From: Olivibacter domesticus
GTDB lineage: Bacteria > Bacteroidota > Bacteroidia > Sphingobacteriales > Sphingobacteriaceae
Direction of reading: 5' to 3'
NCBI RefSeq assembly: GCF_900109575.1
Contig: NZ_FOAF01000001.1
Location: forward strand, 124,001-188,000
DNA: 64,000 bases
Below are positions 7,998 through 17,060 of this stretch, one piece after another (the stretch's first letter is position 1; every line of letters begins with the position of its first letter). A program made the position numbers and the translations under genes. Below the pieces are notes generated by a model. That model was not told the origin of the DNA. It saw only the letters and a list, made by a program, of their open reading frames with translations, and did no database searches.

Positions 7998-9152
7998 ATG
8001 GCTTACTGTAGAAAAAGGATCGTCAACATACAACTGATTTTTACATTGGTGCTGGCTGCTCTTGTGTTGGATCTGTCGGCCCAAGACGCAACCCCCAAGC
8101 TAATAGAACAAAAAGTACATAAGACCATCGTGTGGAAAGAAAGAGAGAACGGTCTGTTTGCACATTTTGTTTATGGTCTTACTGTGACGGATAAAGGCAG
8201 CATACTTGCCTTTGCAGAAGCACGGGTAGAAAATAGCCTGGATGATGGCGCACATCATATCGTTTTAAAAAGAAGTATAGATAAGGGGCGGAGCTTTTCA
8301 GCATCACAGGTTCTTGTTAAAAGTGTGGATAGCCAATCCTGGGCCAATCCTACAGCGCTGCAAGATCGAAAAACAGGGGAGATATTTCTCTTTTACGCCT
8401 TGAACCGTCAAAACATAAGTACAGAAGTATTTTATATCACGAGCAAAGACGATGGACTTAACTGGTCGGAACCTGTAAACATAACTTACCTCTTCAAAAA
8501 CAATGAACATCAATGGACATTTCATCTGCCTGGCCCCGGGCACGGTATTCAACTTAAAAACGATCGTTTGTTGATTCCCGTATGGAACCGGAAAGCAGTT
8601 TCCTTTACCCCAAAAGAAAGGAACTATGGTGTTAACTGTCTTTACAGTGATGATCATGGTAAAACCTGGAAATTAGGAGGAGATACACCTGTTGGAGAAC
8701 TGAACGAATCACAGATCGTAGAACAAGAAAGCGGCGATGTGATGCTTATCGGACGTACTTATTCATCTAGTAATAATTCATGGCAAGCGAAAGTGATCAG
8801 TAAGAACAAAGGTCTTAGCTGGTCAAAGCAAATAGCATACGACCATGGATTAACAGGAAAGGCTTGCGATATTGGGTTGGTGAGCTATCCTAAACCTGGT
8901 ATAGTGTTGGTTTCGCAGCCGGCCAATATTAAGAAAAGGATGGATCTTACCATCAGAATGAGTAAAGATAACGGGAAAACATGGTCAGTAAATAAGCTGC
9001 TTCAGGCAGGCGGCGCTACGTATTCAGATTTGGCAGTGCTTCCCGACAAAACGATTATATGTCTTTATGGTCATGGAGGTACGGAACATATGCCCCAAAA
9101 CGTTTCACTGTCACGTTTTAATTTGGAATGGCTTCAAGAAAAAACAAAATAA
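7998..9152 (+). CDS. Secreted Asp-box (BNR) sialidase-like protein
   Basis: This 384-residue protein has an N-terminal signal peptide (hydrophobic core IFTLVLAALVLDLSAQ, cleavage near residue 29). Five Asp-box-like repeats follow: SIDKGRSF, SKDDGLNW, SDDHGKTW, SKNKGLSW and SKDNGKTW, as in six-bladed GH33 sialidase propellers. The first blade reads HFVYGLTVTDKGSILAFAEAR. The F/YRIP motif that supplies an active-site Arg in true sialidases is not preserved, so activity on sialic acid is doubtful. It may be a related propeller hydrolase or lyase. It stands alone behind the 49-bp palindrome, 6 kb from the sugar locus. Confidence 0.75.
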   Translation: MAYCRKRIVNIQLIFTLVLAALVLDLSAQDATPKLIEQKVHKTIVWKERENGLFAHFVYGLTVTDKGSILAFAEARVENSLDDGAHHIVLKRSIDKGRSFSASQVLVKSVDSQSWANPTALQDRKTGEIFLFYALNRQNISTEVFYITSKDDGLNWSEPVNITYLFKNNEHQWTFHLPGPGHGIQLKNDRLLIPVWNRKAVSFTPKERNYGVNCLYSDDHGKTWKLGGDTPVGELNESQIVEQESGDVMLIGRTYSSSNNSWQAKVISKNKGLSWSKQIAYDHGLTGKACDIGLVSYPKPGIVLVSQPANIKKRMDLTIRMSKDNGKTWSVNKLLQAGGATYSDLAVLPDKTIICLYGHGGTEHMPQNVSLSRFNLEWLQEKTK

Positions 9153-9225
9153 CATGTAAATAAACATTACTAAATATACTTGGAGGCTGTGTACTGGTTT
9201 ACTCGCATAAATGTACAAAATCTAC

Positions 9226-9262
9226 TGTCCGTTTTCGTACAGTAACCGTTCATTAACGAACA
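9226..9262. promoter_or_regulatory. Paired operator half-sites upstream of the FtsX-type permease
   Basis: TGTCCGTTTTCGTACA (9226-9241) and CGTTCATTAACGAACA (9247-9262) are two imperfect inverted repeats with starts 21 bp apart. The same arrangement, with 20-bp spacing, precedes the FtsX remnant at 34954. They resemble upstream activator sites for an NtrC-type enhancer-binding protein. Confidence 0.55.
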
Positions 9263-9316
9263 GCAAGAAACTCACTAATGTGAGCTAACAGGGCTTTTAA
9301 ACTATTTAGACCCTGA

Positions 9317-9332
9317 TGGCAGCGTTCTTGTT
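9317..9332 (+). promoter_or_regulatory. Predicted sigma-54 (-24/-12) promoter
   Basis: TGGCAGCGTTCTTGTT has GG and GT separated by 10 bp, a near match to TGGCAC-N5-TTGC with GC replaced by GT. It lies 25 bp before the permease ATG and about 55 bp after the paired operators. The same arrangement precedes the FtsX remnant at 34954. Confidence 0.55.
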
Positions 9333-9356
9333 TCCCGTTAATGAAAAAGCTGTTTT

Positions 9357-11753
9357 ATGATAAGAAATTATCTCAGGATCGCATTGCGTAACCTCAGAAA
9401 AAGTCCAGGATATTCATTTATTAATATATTCGGACTTGCTTCAGGACTAGCCTGTTTTATTCTCATCCTGATTTTTGTGCAGCATGAAATTTCATACGAC
9501 ATATTTCACAAAAATGCAGATCAGATATACCGCGTTATACAGCGTCGGCCGGGTGCTGGCGGAGCAAAATACTGGGCTGCCACATCACCGGCTTTAGCAG
9601 GCAGCCTCCGGCAGGAATTTCCAGAAGTAGCGGTTGCCACCGCCGTATTTCCAACATCTAATCCACTATTAAGCTTGGGTGAAAAACATTTTACAGAAGA
9701 AGGCATCCTCGCTGATAATCATTTTTTTGATGTATTTACCTATTCTTTCTTGCAAGGCAATGTAGGTAAAGCGCTAAAAGACCCCAACAGTATGGTGCTT
9801 ACCGCCTCCTTGGCACATAAGATCTTTGGCAACAAAAATCCTATGGGGCAGACGGTGATGTATCAGAATAAATATCCTCACATTGTTACCGGTGTTATAG
9901 AAGACGTGCCCGAGACCTCCCATCTAAGCTTCAGTTATATCCTTCCCGCAGTATCTGACCAATACTACCAAGACTGTATATCCAGAGAACCTTGGTATAA
10001 CAATGGCTTGTATACCTATGTGGCGCTAGCCAAGGGAGCAAATGTCCAGCAGATTGAGAAAGGGATGCGTAAGTATATTGACAGAAATTTGGCAGACTGG
10101 AGACCGGAAGATCGCATGACTTTTTTGTTTCAACCCTTGAAAGATATCCACCTCAAATCGCAACACCTACAAACCTTCACCTTTGAGAAAAGCGGAAATT
10201 ACAAGTTTATGTACCTCTTTTTAGCCATTGGCTTCATTGTGTTAATGCTTGCTTGTGCCAACTATACAAATCTTGCCGTTGCACGTTCCATCCGTAGAGC
10301 CCAAGAAGTCGGTATACGAAAAGTAGCTGGTGCTTGGCGTTGGCAGCTTATCGGCCAGTTTCTGGGTGAGTCGTTAATTATGGCCTTTTTAGCGCTTATA
10401 TCCGCAGTTGTAATGGCCCATTTAATATTGCCTTCATTCAGTCGACTGGTAGAACGCCCCATACGAATGGAATACCTCACAAACCCCACGCTCTTACCAG
10501 GCCTGTTACTGTTAGCCCTATTGGTAGGTCTCATTTCCGGCAGCTATCCCGCGTTCATCATGAGCAGGCTTAAACCGGTTCAAGTACTTAAGGGAACGCA
10601 AACAAAACTAGCAAACCGTTTTACCTTACAACGAATACTAACCGTTGGGCAATATGCGGTTTCCATTGCGCTTTTGGTTGGAAGCTTTATTATATACAAG
10701 CAAATGCAGCTAGTCCAACATCAGCAATTAGGCTACAATCGTGACCATGTGTTAACTATCAAGGTTAATGATGAAACTTTGAGTCAACAATACGCCACTA
10801 TTCGTGAAGACCTCTTGCGTGATCCTCATGTCACTGCCATGAGCTATTCGCAATACTTGCCTACCACCGTGATGACCATGCAAAGCATGTCGCGCTGGGA
10901 GGGGAGCGGCGATCAACTACTGCCAAGCAATACCAGCAGCGTTGATTATGATTTTCTTGACGTTTATGGCATCCAACTCGTTGCCGGCCGCGGATTCTCC
11001 CGTGAGTTTGGTACAGACACCCTGGGCGCTCCCATTGCACTCATTAATGAGTCGGCAGTAAAAGCACTGGGATGGACACCCAAACAAGCTATCGGTAAGG
11101 AGTTTAACTATTCCGACGGCCGCGGCAAGAGAAGCATCGTTGGTGTAGTAAAAGACTTTCACTTTAACTCCATCCACCAGTCATTAGGGCCACTTGTGCT
11201 GACCCTTAACCGAGAATCTGGCGGCTATATTTCTGCGAAGGTCCGACCAGAAGATCTCGCGGGAACAATCGCGCGGTTTGAAGACGCCGTTAAACGGATC
11301 AGCCCATATCCTTTTGAATACGAGTTTCTCGATGATAATTTTAATAAGCTATACAAAAATGATCTAAGGCTGGGAGAAATATTTACTTCATTTACCCTAT
11401 TGGCCGTACTAATTGCCTCTTTAGGTTTGTTCGGATTAGCCGCCTATTCCACACAACAACGCATGAAAGAAATTGGTATACGCAAAGTGTTGGGAGCATC
11501 CGTTCCGGGCATCATAAGGTTATTAAGCAAAGATTATCTTAAGCTTGTACTTATCGGCTTTGTCATCGCTGCACCATTGGCTTGGTACGTTATGAACCGC
11601 TGGTTGGAGGACTTTGTTTACCGAATTGATATGAGCTGGTGGATTTTTGCCCTAGCAGGCGCGTTTGCATTAATGATTGCTTTGCTTACCGTAATCTTTC
11701 AATCATTAAAAGCAGCATGGATGAATCCGGTAAAGACATTAAAAACAGAATAA
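9357..11753 (+). CDS. FtsX/MacB-type ABC transporter permease
   Basis: This 798-residue protein is a long Bacteroidota MacB-like permease. The N-terminal helix follows IALRNLRKSPGYSFINIFG. A periplasmic MacB_PCD domain spans about residues 45-270. A three-helix FtsX domain at about 285-410 contains RRAQEVGIRKVAGA. A second periplasmic domain spans about 450-660, and a final FtsX domain contains QRMKEIGIRKVLGAS (about 700). It ends NPVKTLKTE. Such permeases couple to a separate ATPase for export or stress responses. No ATPase gene is adjacent. Two C-terminal fragments of related permeases occur at 34954 and 41271. Confidence 0.9.
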   Translation: MIRNYLRIALRNLRKSPGYSFINIFGLASGLACFILILIFVQHEISYDIFHKNADQIYRVIQRRPGAGGAKYWAATSPALAGSLRQEFPEVAVATAVFPTSNPLLSLGEKHFTEEGILADNHFFDVFTYSFLQGNVGKALKDPNSMVLTASLAHKIFGNKNPMGQTVMYQNKYPHIVTGVIEDVPETSHLSFSYILPAVSDQYYQDCISREPWYNNGLYTYVALAKGANVQQIEKGMRKYIDRNLADWRPEDRMTFLFQPLKDIHLKSQHLQTFTFEKSGNYKFMYLFLAIGFIVLMLACANYTNLAVARSIRRAQEVGIRKVAGAWRWQLIGQFLGESLIMAFLALISAVVMAHLILPSFSRLVERPIRMEYLTNPTLLPGLLLLALLVGLISGSYPAFIMSRLKPVQVLKGTQTKLANRFTLQRILTVGQYAVSIALLVGSFIIYKQMQLVQHQQLGYNRDHVLTIKVNDETLSQQYATIREDLLRDPHVTAMSYSQYLPTTVMTMQSMSRWEGSGDQLLPSNTSSVDYDFLDVYGIQLVAGRGFSREFGTDTLGAPIALINESAVKALGWTPKQAIGKEFNYSDGRGKRSIVGVVKDFHFNSIHQSLGPLVLTLNRESGGYISAKVRPEDLAGTIARFEDAVKRISPYPFEYEFLDDNFNKLYKNDLRLGEIFTSFTLLAVLIASLGLFGLAAYSTQQRMKEIGIRKVLGASVPGIIRLLSKDYLKLVLIGFVIAAPLAWYVMNRWLEDFVYRIDMSWWIFALAGAFALMIALLTVIFQSLKAAWMNPVKTLKTE

Positions 11754-11849
11754 TGATAAGATTTTTTCTATGGCAGCAGTTACTTAAAAAATCGAACTTG
11801 GCGAAGAAATGTGGATAACTCCTGTTATATGCAATATATTCTTGTTGAA

Positions 11850-12098
11850 TGGCTTTTTATTATAGATCACTGGCAAGTCAAACGGGGCTCGTGAGCTAGG
11901 GCCCAAACGGCCTCATGGATTGAGCGTAAAGATGATTTAGGCCCGCTATGGCCTAAAAATCATGTGACGAAGCGAAGGGGTGGTCGGTGATGGGAGCGGC
12001 TCCACAGGATGAGCGAAAGCCCTGAATCATTAGCGAAGTCCGTGCAGCCTTGGACTTTGATTACTTTGGGCCAATCCAAAGTAATATATAAATTCCCA
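11850..12098. repeat. Dispersed structured repeat, family 1, copy 2 (type A)
   Basis: It starts inside the right half of a terminator-like sequence (ATGGCTTTTTATTATAG), as if a copy had been cut there. Outer arms ATGATTTAGG (11932-11941) and CCTGAATCAT (12021-12030) pair with one G-T wobble. The 3' part (TTGATTACTTTGGGCCAA, then CCAAAGTAATATATAAA) forms its own 10-bp hairpin and recurs at 46146-46186. Confidence 0.65.
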
Positions 12099-12740
12099 TT
12101 ACAGTTTTCGCTTGTTACTTTCAATCGTAATAAACTCAGGCAAATATTCTGGAGTACATCCTTTTGATACCATCTTACCTTTGTAAAGACCAGTTTTTTC
12201 TCCAAGTGCAATACAACGATTCCTGTGTTTTTTGTCATAAACGCCAATCCAGCCCGCTGTAAAATTCATTGCCCACTGAACTTCCGGCTCTTCTTTTTCA
12301 ATTTGGTTTTCAATTTTAGATAATAACGCTTCATTATTTGACGGAGGAGTTTGTCCCATCCAACGTAAACGACCCTGATAATACCAGAAAATCCTCCTTT
12401 GAAGTGAGGAAGGACTATTCTCCCAAGATTCCATCAGTACTATGGTTTTCTTGTCTTTGGATAGTTGATTTGCCATTAGCCAATCAATCAAATGATTCCT
12501 GTCGTCTTCTTTATGTCGTTTGATATCCTTATCCAGCTTATCTACGAATGCTTGCGAAAGAAGCTTTTTGTCCATAATCAAAATTGCCAACTGTCGGGCT
12601 AAGTATTTTTCCGTTGCCCATAGTTCTATAGCCAAATCGTGGTCCTTTTTTATATCGTTTGCAATTTTTCTTAGATCTCCCAGTTTGGTTTTATCGTCTA
12701 TTTGATTTAAGATATTTTCGGCTTTTGAAGAAAGTTTCAT
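12099..12740 (-). CDS. DNA alkylation repair protein (AlkD-like HEAT repeats)
   Basis: This 213-residue, mostly helical protein matches the AlkD/DNA_alkylation family, including ELWATEKYLARQLAILIMD, LIDWLMANQLSKDK and EVQWAMNFTAGWIGVYD. Family members are HEAT-like-repeat glycosylases that remove bulky or positively charged alkyl bases. The C-terminal WAMNFTAG block fits the last repeats. The length (about 210-230) is typical. The gene is convergent with the permease and shares its 3' flank with a structured repeat. It lies 38 bp beyond the stop of the reductase gene (12778-13344) on the same strand, which suggests a two-gene transcript. Confidence 0.8.
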   Translation of the reverse strand: MKLSSKAENILNQIDDKTKLGDLRKIANDIKKDHDLAIELWATEKYLARQLAILIMDKKLLSQAFVDKLDKDIKRHKEDDRNHLIDWLMANQLSKDKKTIVLMESWENSPSSLQRRIFWYYQGRLRWMGQTPPSNNEALLSKIENQIEKEEPEVQWAMNFTAGWIGVYDKKHRNRCIALGEKTGLYKGKMVSKGCTPEYLPEFITIESNKRKL

Positions 12741-12777
12741 ATCGATTATGTTAGTTATTTAACGAATGCACTTTACG

Positions 12778-13344
12778 TTAGCGGTTCGTTGTTTTTTCAT
12801 TTGTAGGTTTATAGTAGAGCGTTACAGCACCACCGCTAAAAGTTTTTGTCTTTATAAGTTTAAGAACGGTTCGGTCTTTTATATTTTCAAATAAGGGCAA
12901 ACCTGTTCCCGCTATAACAGGATGAATACAAAGTTGGTATTCATCAATCAAATTAAGCTTCATTAGTTGTATAATTAAACTCCGACTGCCAACTAAAATG
13001 TCCTTACCCGATTGTCGTTTGCGTTCCAAAACTTCTTTTTCAAGGTCTTGACTTGCTAATTTCGCACTTTTCCAATCTACATTTTTCAGTGTGCGGGAAA
13101 AAACAATCTTCGGGATGTTGTCCATTGCGATTGCAAAGTCGTCCATTGCTTTATCGCCTGTGGGATTTTCCAGCACAGTTCGCCAAAATTCCATAAGCTG
13201 GTAGGTTATCCTGCCATATAAGGCGATATCAGCGCTTCTTAATAGGTCGGCGTAATGTTGATGTATTTCTTCATCAGGAACACCTGAGGTATGGTCACAA
13301 AACCCGTCAAGCGTCATATTGATTGCTGCAACTAGTTTCCTCAT
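12778..13344 (-). CDS. Dihydrofolate-reductase-fold protein (RibD C-terminal family)
   Basis: This 188-residue protein starts RKLVAAINMTLDGFCDH, the usual start of RibD-C/DHFR-like proteins of Bacteroidota. It also has ALYGRITYQLMEFW, IPKIVFSRTL and KDILVGSRSLIIQLMKLNLID, which fit the NADPH-binding Rossmann-like strand order. Substrates of this family are mostly unknown. They are usually not true dihydrofolate reductases. It is upstream of the AlkD-like gene on the same strand. Confidence 0.85.
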   Translation of the reverse strand: MRKLVAAINMTLDGFCDHTSGVPDEEIHQHYADLLRSADIALYGRITYQLMEFWRTVLENPTGDKAMDDFAIAMDNIPKIVFSRTLKNVDWKSAKLASQDLEKEVLERKRQSGKDILVGSRSLIIQLMKLNLIDEYQLCIHPVIAGTGLPLFENIKDRTVLKLIKTKTFSGGAVTLYYKPTNEKTTNR

Positions 13345-13545
13345 ACTGTTTTGTTTAAATCAATCGTCAAATTTCTTTCAGCTGGTAGATTTTCCTCTAT
13401 CATCTGTTACAATGACCACTAATAATTGTTTATACAAAACTAATTTACAAAATGTTTCACTAATCCATCTATATTCGAATTTCGCATTTTGAAATTTTAT
13501 TAGGTGTAATATATTGATTTTTAACCTATCAGCTGGCGTTACAAA

Positions 13546-13845
13546 ATGAAAGAAGAGCTGTTAAAGAGTGATAATCCTTTTGCCATAGCCATATTGGTGG
13601 GAAGAACAGCATTCGCAGGAAATAGAATAAAAGATAGCCAGGAACACGATGCAGTACTGATGAAGCTTAAACTACAATAGTTGAGGAAGCTAATCGAGAG
13701 AAAGACCAGAAGCCGTGATGTGGTAGAAAACCTATTAAGCAAACTGGGTTTAAATGACGAACAAGCAGCGGAAGTTGCTGAGGTATCCATTGAATTTGTC
13801 CAAAAGATCCGCGCACAATTGAACAAAAAGAAAAAACTAGATTAA
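13546..13845 (+). pseudogene. Remnant of an Rpn-family nuclease gene (C-terminal part)
   Basis: Reading from ATG 13546 gives KEELLKSDNPFAIAILVG and then, after an in-frame TAG at 13678-13680, RKLIERKTRSRDVVENLLSK and the final KKKKLD. The NPFAIAI...LK.KL..L.RKLIER pattern is the C-terminal region of Rpn/PD-(D/E)XK transposase-like proteins. The nuclease domain is missing and there is an internal stop, so it is broken. A terminator and a family 1 repeat follow at once, the same order as behind the intact Rpn genes at 29400 and 45026. The family call is from pattern memory. Confidence 0.5.
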
Positions 13846-13867
13846 TAGTTTTAAAAATATATATTAC

Positions 13868-13899
13868 AAGCCATGCATTTTAAATGTATGGCTTTTTTC
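13868..13899 (+). terminator. Rho-independent terminator behind the Rpn remnant
   Basis: AAGCCATGCATTT and AAATGTATGGCTT form a 13-bp stem with one G-T pair, followed by TTTTTT. It is nearly the same hairpin as the ones at 30304 and 45909 behind the intact Rpn genes. Confidence 0.85.
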
Positions 13900-14110
13900 T
13901 TATAAATCGCTGGAAAATCAAGCGGGGCTCTTGCGCGTTCGGACAAAACGGCCTTCTAGCGCGAGCATTAAAAAATTCAGTCAGCGCTAAAGATTAGAGA
14001 GCTGTGAAGAAGCGAAGAGAGGGTAGTAGGGAGAGCGGCTCCACAGAACTGCGGGTAAGAACTGAATTTTTAGCGAGCGCTAGACAGCCTTGATGTTTAT
14101 TCATTAAGTG
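13900..14110. repeat. Dispersed structured repeat, family 1, copy 3 (type B)
   Basis: It follows a terminator directly. Outer arms AAAAATTCAGT (13971-13981) and ACTGAATTTTT (14061-14071) are perfect complements. The inner CTGTG...CACAG pair and the GAGCGGCTCCACAG block are shared with the other copies. Its flank (TTTATTCAT...TCATGAACTCG, to about 14140) also recurs at 30546-30587. Nothing coding was seen up to 14235. Confidence 0.7.
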
Positions 14111-14235
14111 TTCCTTTTAATGGTATTCATGAACTCGTCGCCAGCTCCTCGGTTGACCCACTTTGCATCCAAGGTAAAGTGGGAATATATAGGGCATGTG
14201 CGTCATGATAAAAGTGTTCTAGATTGGGTAGGAGT

Positions 14236-15129
14236 TTAACTTAGATAAATATTATAACGTCGTCTGAAATCCTTTGGCGTATAGCGCGTAACGCGTTTGA
14301 ATTGCCGATAAAAATTAGAGAGATTGTTGAAGCCACAGGTATAGCAAATCTCATCAATCTGTAAGGTATTTTCAGATAACAGTTTGCAGGCGTGATTAAT
14401 GCGGACTTCGTTCAAAAAGTCGGCATAGGTTTTTTTTGTCATTATTTTAAAGTACCGACAAAATGAAGTCATCGTCAAATTGCTAACAGAGGCAATTTCT
14501 TTCAGCGAAATGTCTTTAGTGAAATTGTTGAGTGTGTAATTATAGATGCTGTTCATTCTCACCATATCTCCCTCTGTAGCTTTCAAGAAGGGAAACATTG
14601 TACTGATATTTCGATATTCCTGTGTTTTGGTTAATATCTCTAATATCTCCAATAATAAGATGACTTTCCGTAAGTCTTCTGCCATGACAGCTTGCATCAT
14701 CAGTTGCTTCAATTGCTCGCGGCTGGTACCGAAAATCTGCATACCCCGTTTCGCTTTTTCAAATAGCCGCATTAAGGCGTTTGTTTCAGGTAAGTTTAAG
14801 AACTCATGTCCTAAACAAGAGGATGAAAAATGTACTACAATCGCTTCGACATAATTTTCTGCATATTTTTCAAAATAGTCCTCTTGACAGTGCCAAGTAT
14901 GGGGCAGGTTTTCTCCTAACAGAAGTAACTCTCCGGCATGAAAACTGCCAACATGATCGCCAACTAAACGCGTACCCTCTCCTTTTACCACATAATGTAA
15001 TTCCAACTCAGGGTGATAATGCCAAACATTACCAAAATTGGGCTGTACGTCATGTCGAACACTAAATGAGCTCCTCATCTGTATCGGTACTTTGTGAAAA
15101 TGTGGTTTCATATTGGCTTTTGCTATCAA
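14236..15129 (-). CDS. AraC-family regulator of the sugar-uptake locus
   Basis: This 297-residue protein has an N-terminal cupin-like sensor (about residues 20-110, with NVWHYHPELELHYVVKGEG and LLLGENLPHTWH). Its C-terminus carries two AraC helix-turn-helix motifs (about 195-295: ISLKEIASVSNLTMTSFCRY and IDEICYTCGFNNLSNFYRQF, ending RYTPKDFRRRY). The gene is divergent from the symporter gene with 338 bp between them. This is the usual arrangement for a local activator that senses the sugar, so it probably controls the 15468-25192 genes. Confidence 0.9.
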   Translation of the reverse strand: MIAKANMKPHFHKVPIQMRSSFSVRHDVQPNFGNVWHYHPELELHYVVKGEGTRLVGDHVGSFHAGELLLLGENLPHTWHCQEDYFEKYAENYVEAIVVHFSSSCLGHEFLNLPETNALMRLFEKAKRGMQIFGTSREQLKQLMMQAVMAEDLRKVILLLEILEILTKTQEYRNISTMFPFLKATEGDMVRMNSIYNYTLNNFTKDISLKEIASVSNLTMTSFCRYFKIMTKKTYADFLNEVRINHACKLLSENTLQIDEICYTCGFNNLSNFYRQFKRVTRYTPKDFRRRYNIYLS

Positions 15130-15467
15130 TTAAATAAACAATAAGCTATCTAGGTTAGGATAGACAGCCGCTGCTATACAGATACATAGTTGGTTAAGTA
15201 TGAATGTCGTTAGCTTTTATGTCAACATCCTATAACGACACAAACATATAGAAAGTGGTTTTATTATACAAGCTTTTGGCCTTATTGATCTTTGAGCAAT
15301 TATTTTAATCAGCTTGTAAATACCATTAGACGACAATAAGCACAGGTGTCCATTATACATAGGATAAAATTGTACAAAAACTCGGCAATTCAGGGCAAAT
15401 CGGTACCTCTAAAAAGTTAGCATTTTTGTTTCCAGTAAACCATTATTATACCTAACAAGCAAAACCA
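15130..15467. promoter_or_regulatory. Divergent promoter region, AraC gene / symporter operon
   Basis: This 338-bp AT-rich gap lies between two divergent genes and must hold both promoters and the likely AraC operator. I could not assign a repeat pair or a -33/-7 promoter reliably. No ORF in it looks real. Confidence 0.5.
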
Positions 15468-17033
15468 ATGAATAAGTTACCAATTGTGGATCTGTGTATT
15501 ATCGGCCTGTATCTCATCGCAATGATCGGTGTTGGTTTTTGGTTTTCATTTCGGAATCAGCGTGCAGATCAGTTTACCAAGGCTTCCGGAAACATCCCTT
15601 CCTGGGCGATAGGGCTATCCATCTATGCTACCTTTCTAAGTAGCAATACCTTTTTAGGGGTTCCCGGCAAAGCTTTCGGAAGTAATTGGAATGCCTTTGT
15701 TTTTAGCTTGTCTATGCCGGTAGCTGCCTTTTTCGCCAGTCGTTTCTTCGTGTCCTTTTATCGCCGTTCGGGTGAGGTTTCTGCCTATACCCATTTAGAG
15801 AAACGCTTTGGACCATGGGCTAGAACCTATGCTGTTACCTGTTTTCTATTAACCCAGCTAGCCCGTATCGGTTCCGTATTTTTTGGTGTAGCGCTAAGCC
15901 TACAAGCGCTTACGGGCTATTCGATGGAACTTATCATGACGGTCACCGGCATATGCATCATTATCTACACCGTATTAGGTGGCATAGAAGCTGTAATATG
16001 GACAGAAGTGGTGCAAGGTGTCATTAAAACCTTCGGTGCAGTACTCATCCTTTACTTATTGATCGATCGTATAGATGGAGGCTTTGAAACGATCAATTGG
16101 GTTGGGGTTAGCGAAAAGAAAATCAGTTTAGGAAGTTTTGATTTCGATTTTAATCATTCCACTTTTTGGGTCATCTTTCTATATGGGGTGTTTATCAATC
16201 TGAATAATTTCGGAATGGATCAAAACTATGTACAGCGTTATCATGCAGCGAAATCGCCCAAAGATGCTGCACGATCTATTTGGTTATGTGTTTGGATTTA
16301 TGTGCCTACTTCTCTGCTGTTTTTCCTAATAGGCACTTCCTTATATGTGTATTATCAAGCCAATCCCGCATTAATCGAGCCTGTAAAATTACAAGCTGCG
16401 GCTGAGCGTCTAGGATCAGGGGCTACAGCGACGGAAATCTCCCGCCTTGCAGCCACCTTGCAACCTGCGGATTATGGGGATAAAGTCATGCCGCATTTTA
16501 TGGTTACGCAAATACCCACCGGTCTAATTGGCATCATCATCTCGGCTATCCTATCGGCCGCTATGAGCACGATAAGTTCTGGCATGAATGCCAGTGCTAC
16601 CGTTTTTGTTGAAGATATCTATAAACGCTATTTCAAAGCCCCTACCAACGAACGGACGACATTACGTGCCTTACATATTGCCACGGTCGTCGTTGGTCTG
16701 TGTGGTATGTCTGCAGGAATCGCGATGATCGGTATATCCAGTGTGCTCGACTTGTGGTGGGTACTTTCCGGCATTTTCGCCGGCGGTATGTTAGGCTTGT
16801 TTCTGCTGGGATTGGTTAGCAAATATGCACGCAATGCCGATGCGGCGATTGCAACCGCTGTCGGGATCATCATCATTATCTGGATGACCTTTTCGGAGTA
16901 CCTGCCACAAGATATGGAATCCTTAAGGAGCCCGCTAGATAAAAATATGATCATTGTGGTGGGTACACTCAGCATTTTTCTGATAGGAAGCCTGCTGTCC
17001 CGTTTACGTAGTTTCTCCCGTAAAAATATATAG
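15468..17033 (+). CDS. Sodium:solute symporter (SSS family), probable sialic acid/sugar acid uptake
   Basis: This 521-residue membrane protein has about 13 predicted helices. It carries the SSS signatures GIGFWFS-like start (MIGVGFWFSFRNQRADQF), SIYATFLSSNTFLGVPGKAF and ISAILSAAMSTISSGMNASA. The Ser/Thr-rich ILSAAMSTISSG block forms the Na2 site in this family. SSS members such as SiaT import sialic acid with sodium. It is the first gene of an operon with a NanA-like lyase 27 bp downstream, which supports import of a keto-sugar acid for cleavage. The substrate is inferred. Confidence 0.85.
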   Translation: MNKLPIVDLCIIGLYLIAMIGVGFWFSFRNQRADQFTKASGNIPSWAIGLSIYATFLSSNTFLGVPGKAFGSNWNAFVFSLSMPVAAFFASRFFVSFYRRSGEVSAYTHLEKRFGPWARTYAVTCFLLTQLARIGSVFFGVALSLQALTGYSMELIMTVTGICIIIYTVLGGIEAVIWTEVVQGVIKTFGAVLILYLLIDRIDGGFETINWVGVSEKKISLGSFDFDFNHSTFWVIFLYGVFINLNNFGMDQNYVQRYHAAKSPKDAARSIWLCVWIYVPTSLLFFLIGTSLYVYYQANPALIEPVKLQAAAERLGSGATATEISRLAATLQPADYGDKVMPHFMVTQIPTGLIGIIISAILSAAMSTISSGMNASATVFVEDIYKRYFKAPTNERTTLRALHIATVVVGLCGMSAGIAMIGISSVLDLWWVLSGIFAGGMLGLFLLGLVSKYARNADAAIATAVGIIIIIWMTFSEYLPQDMESLRSPLDKNMIIVVGTLSIFLIGSLLSRLRSFSRKNI

Positions 17034-17060
17034 GCCTTTAACAATTTATCCATTTATTAT

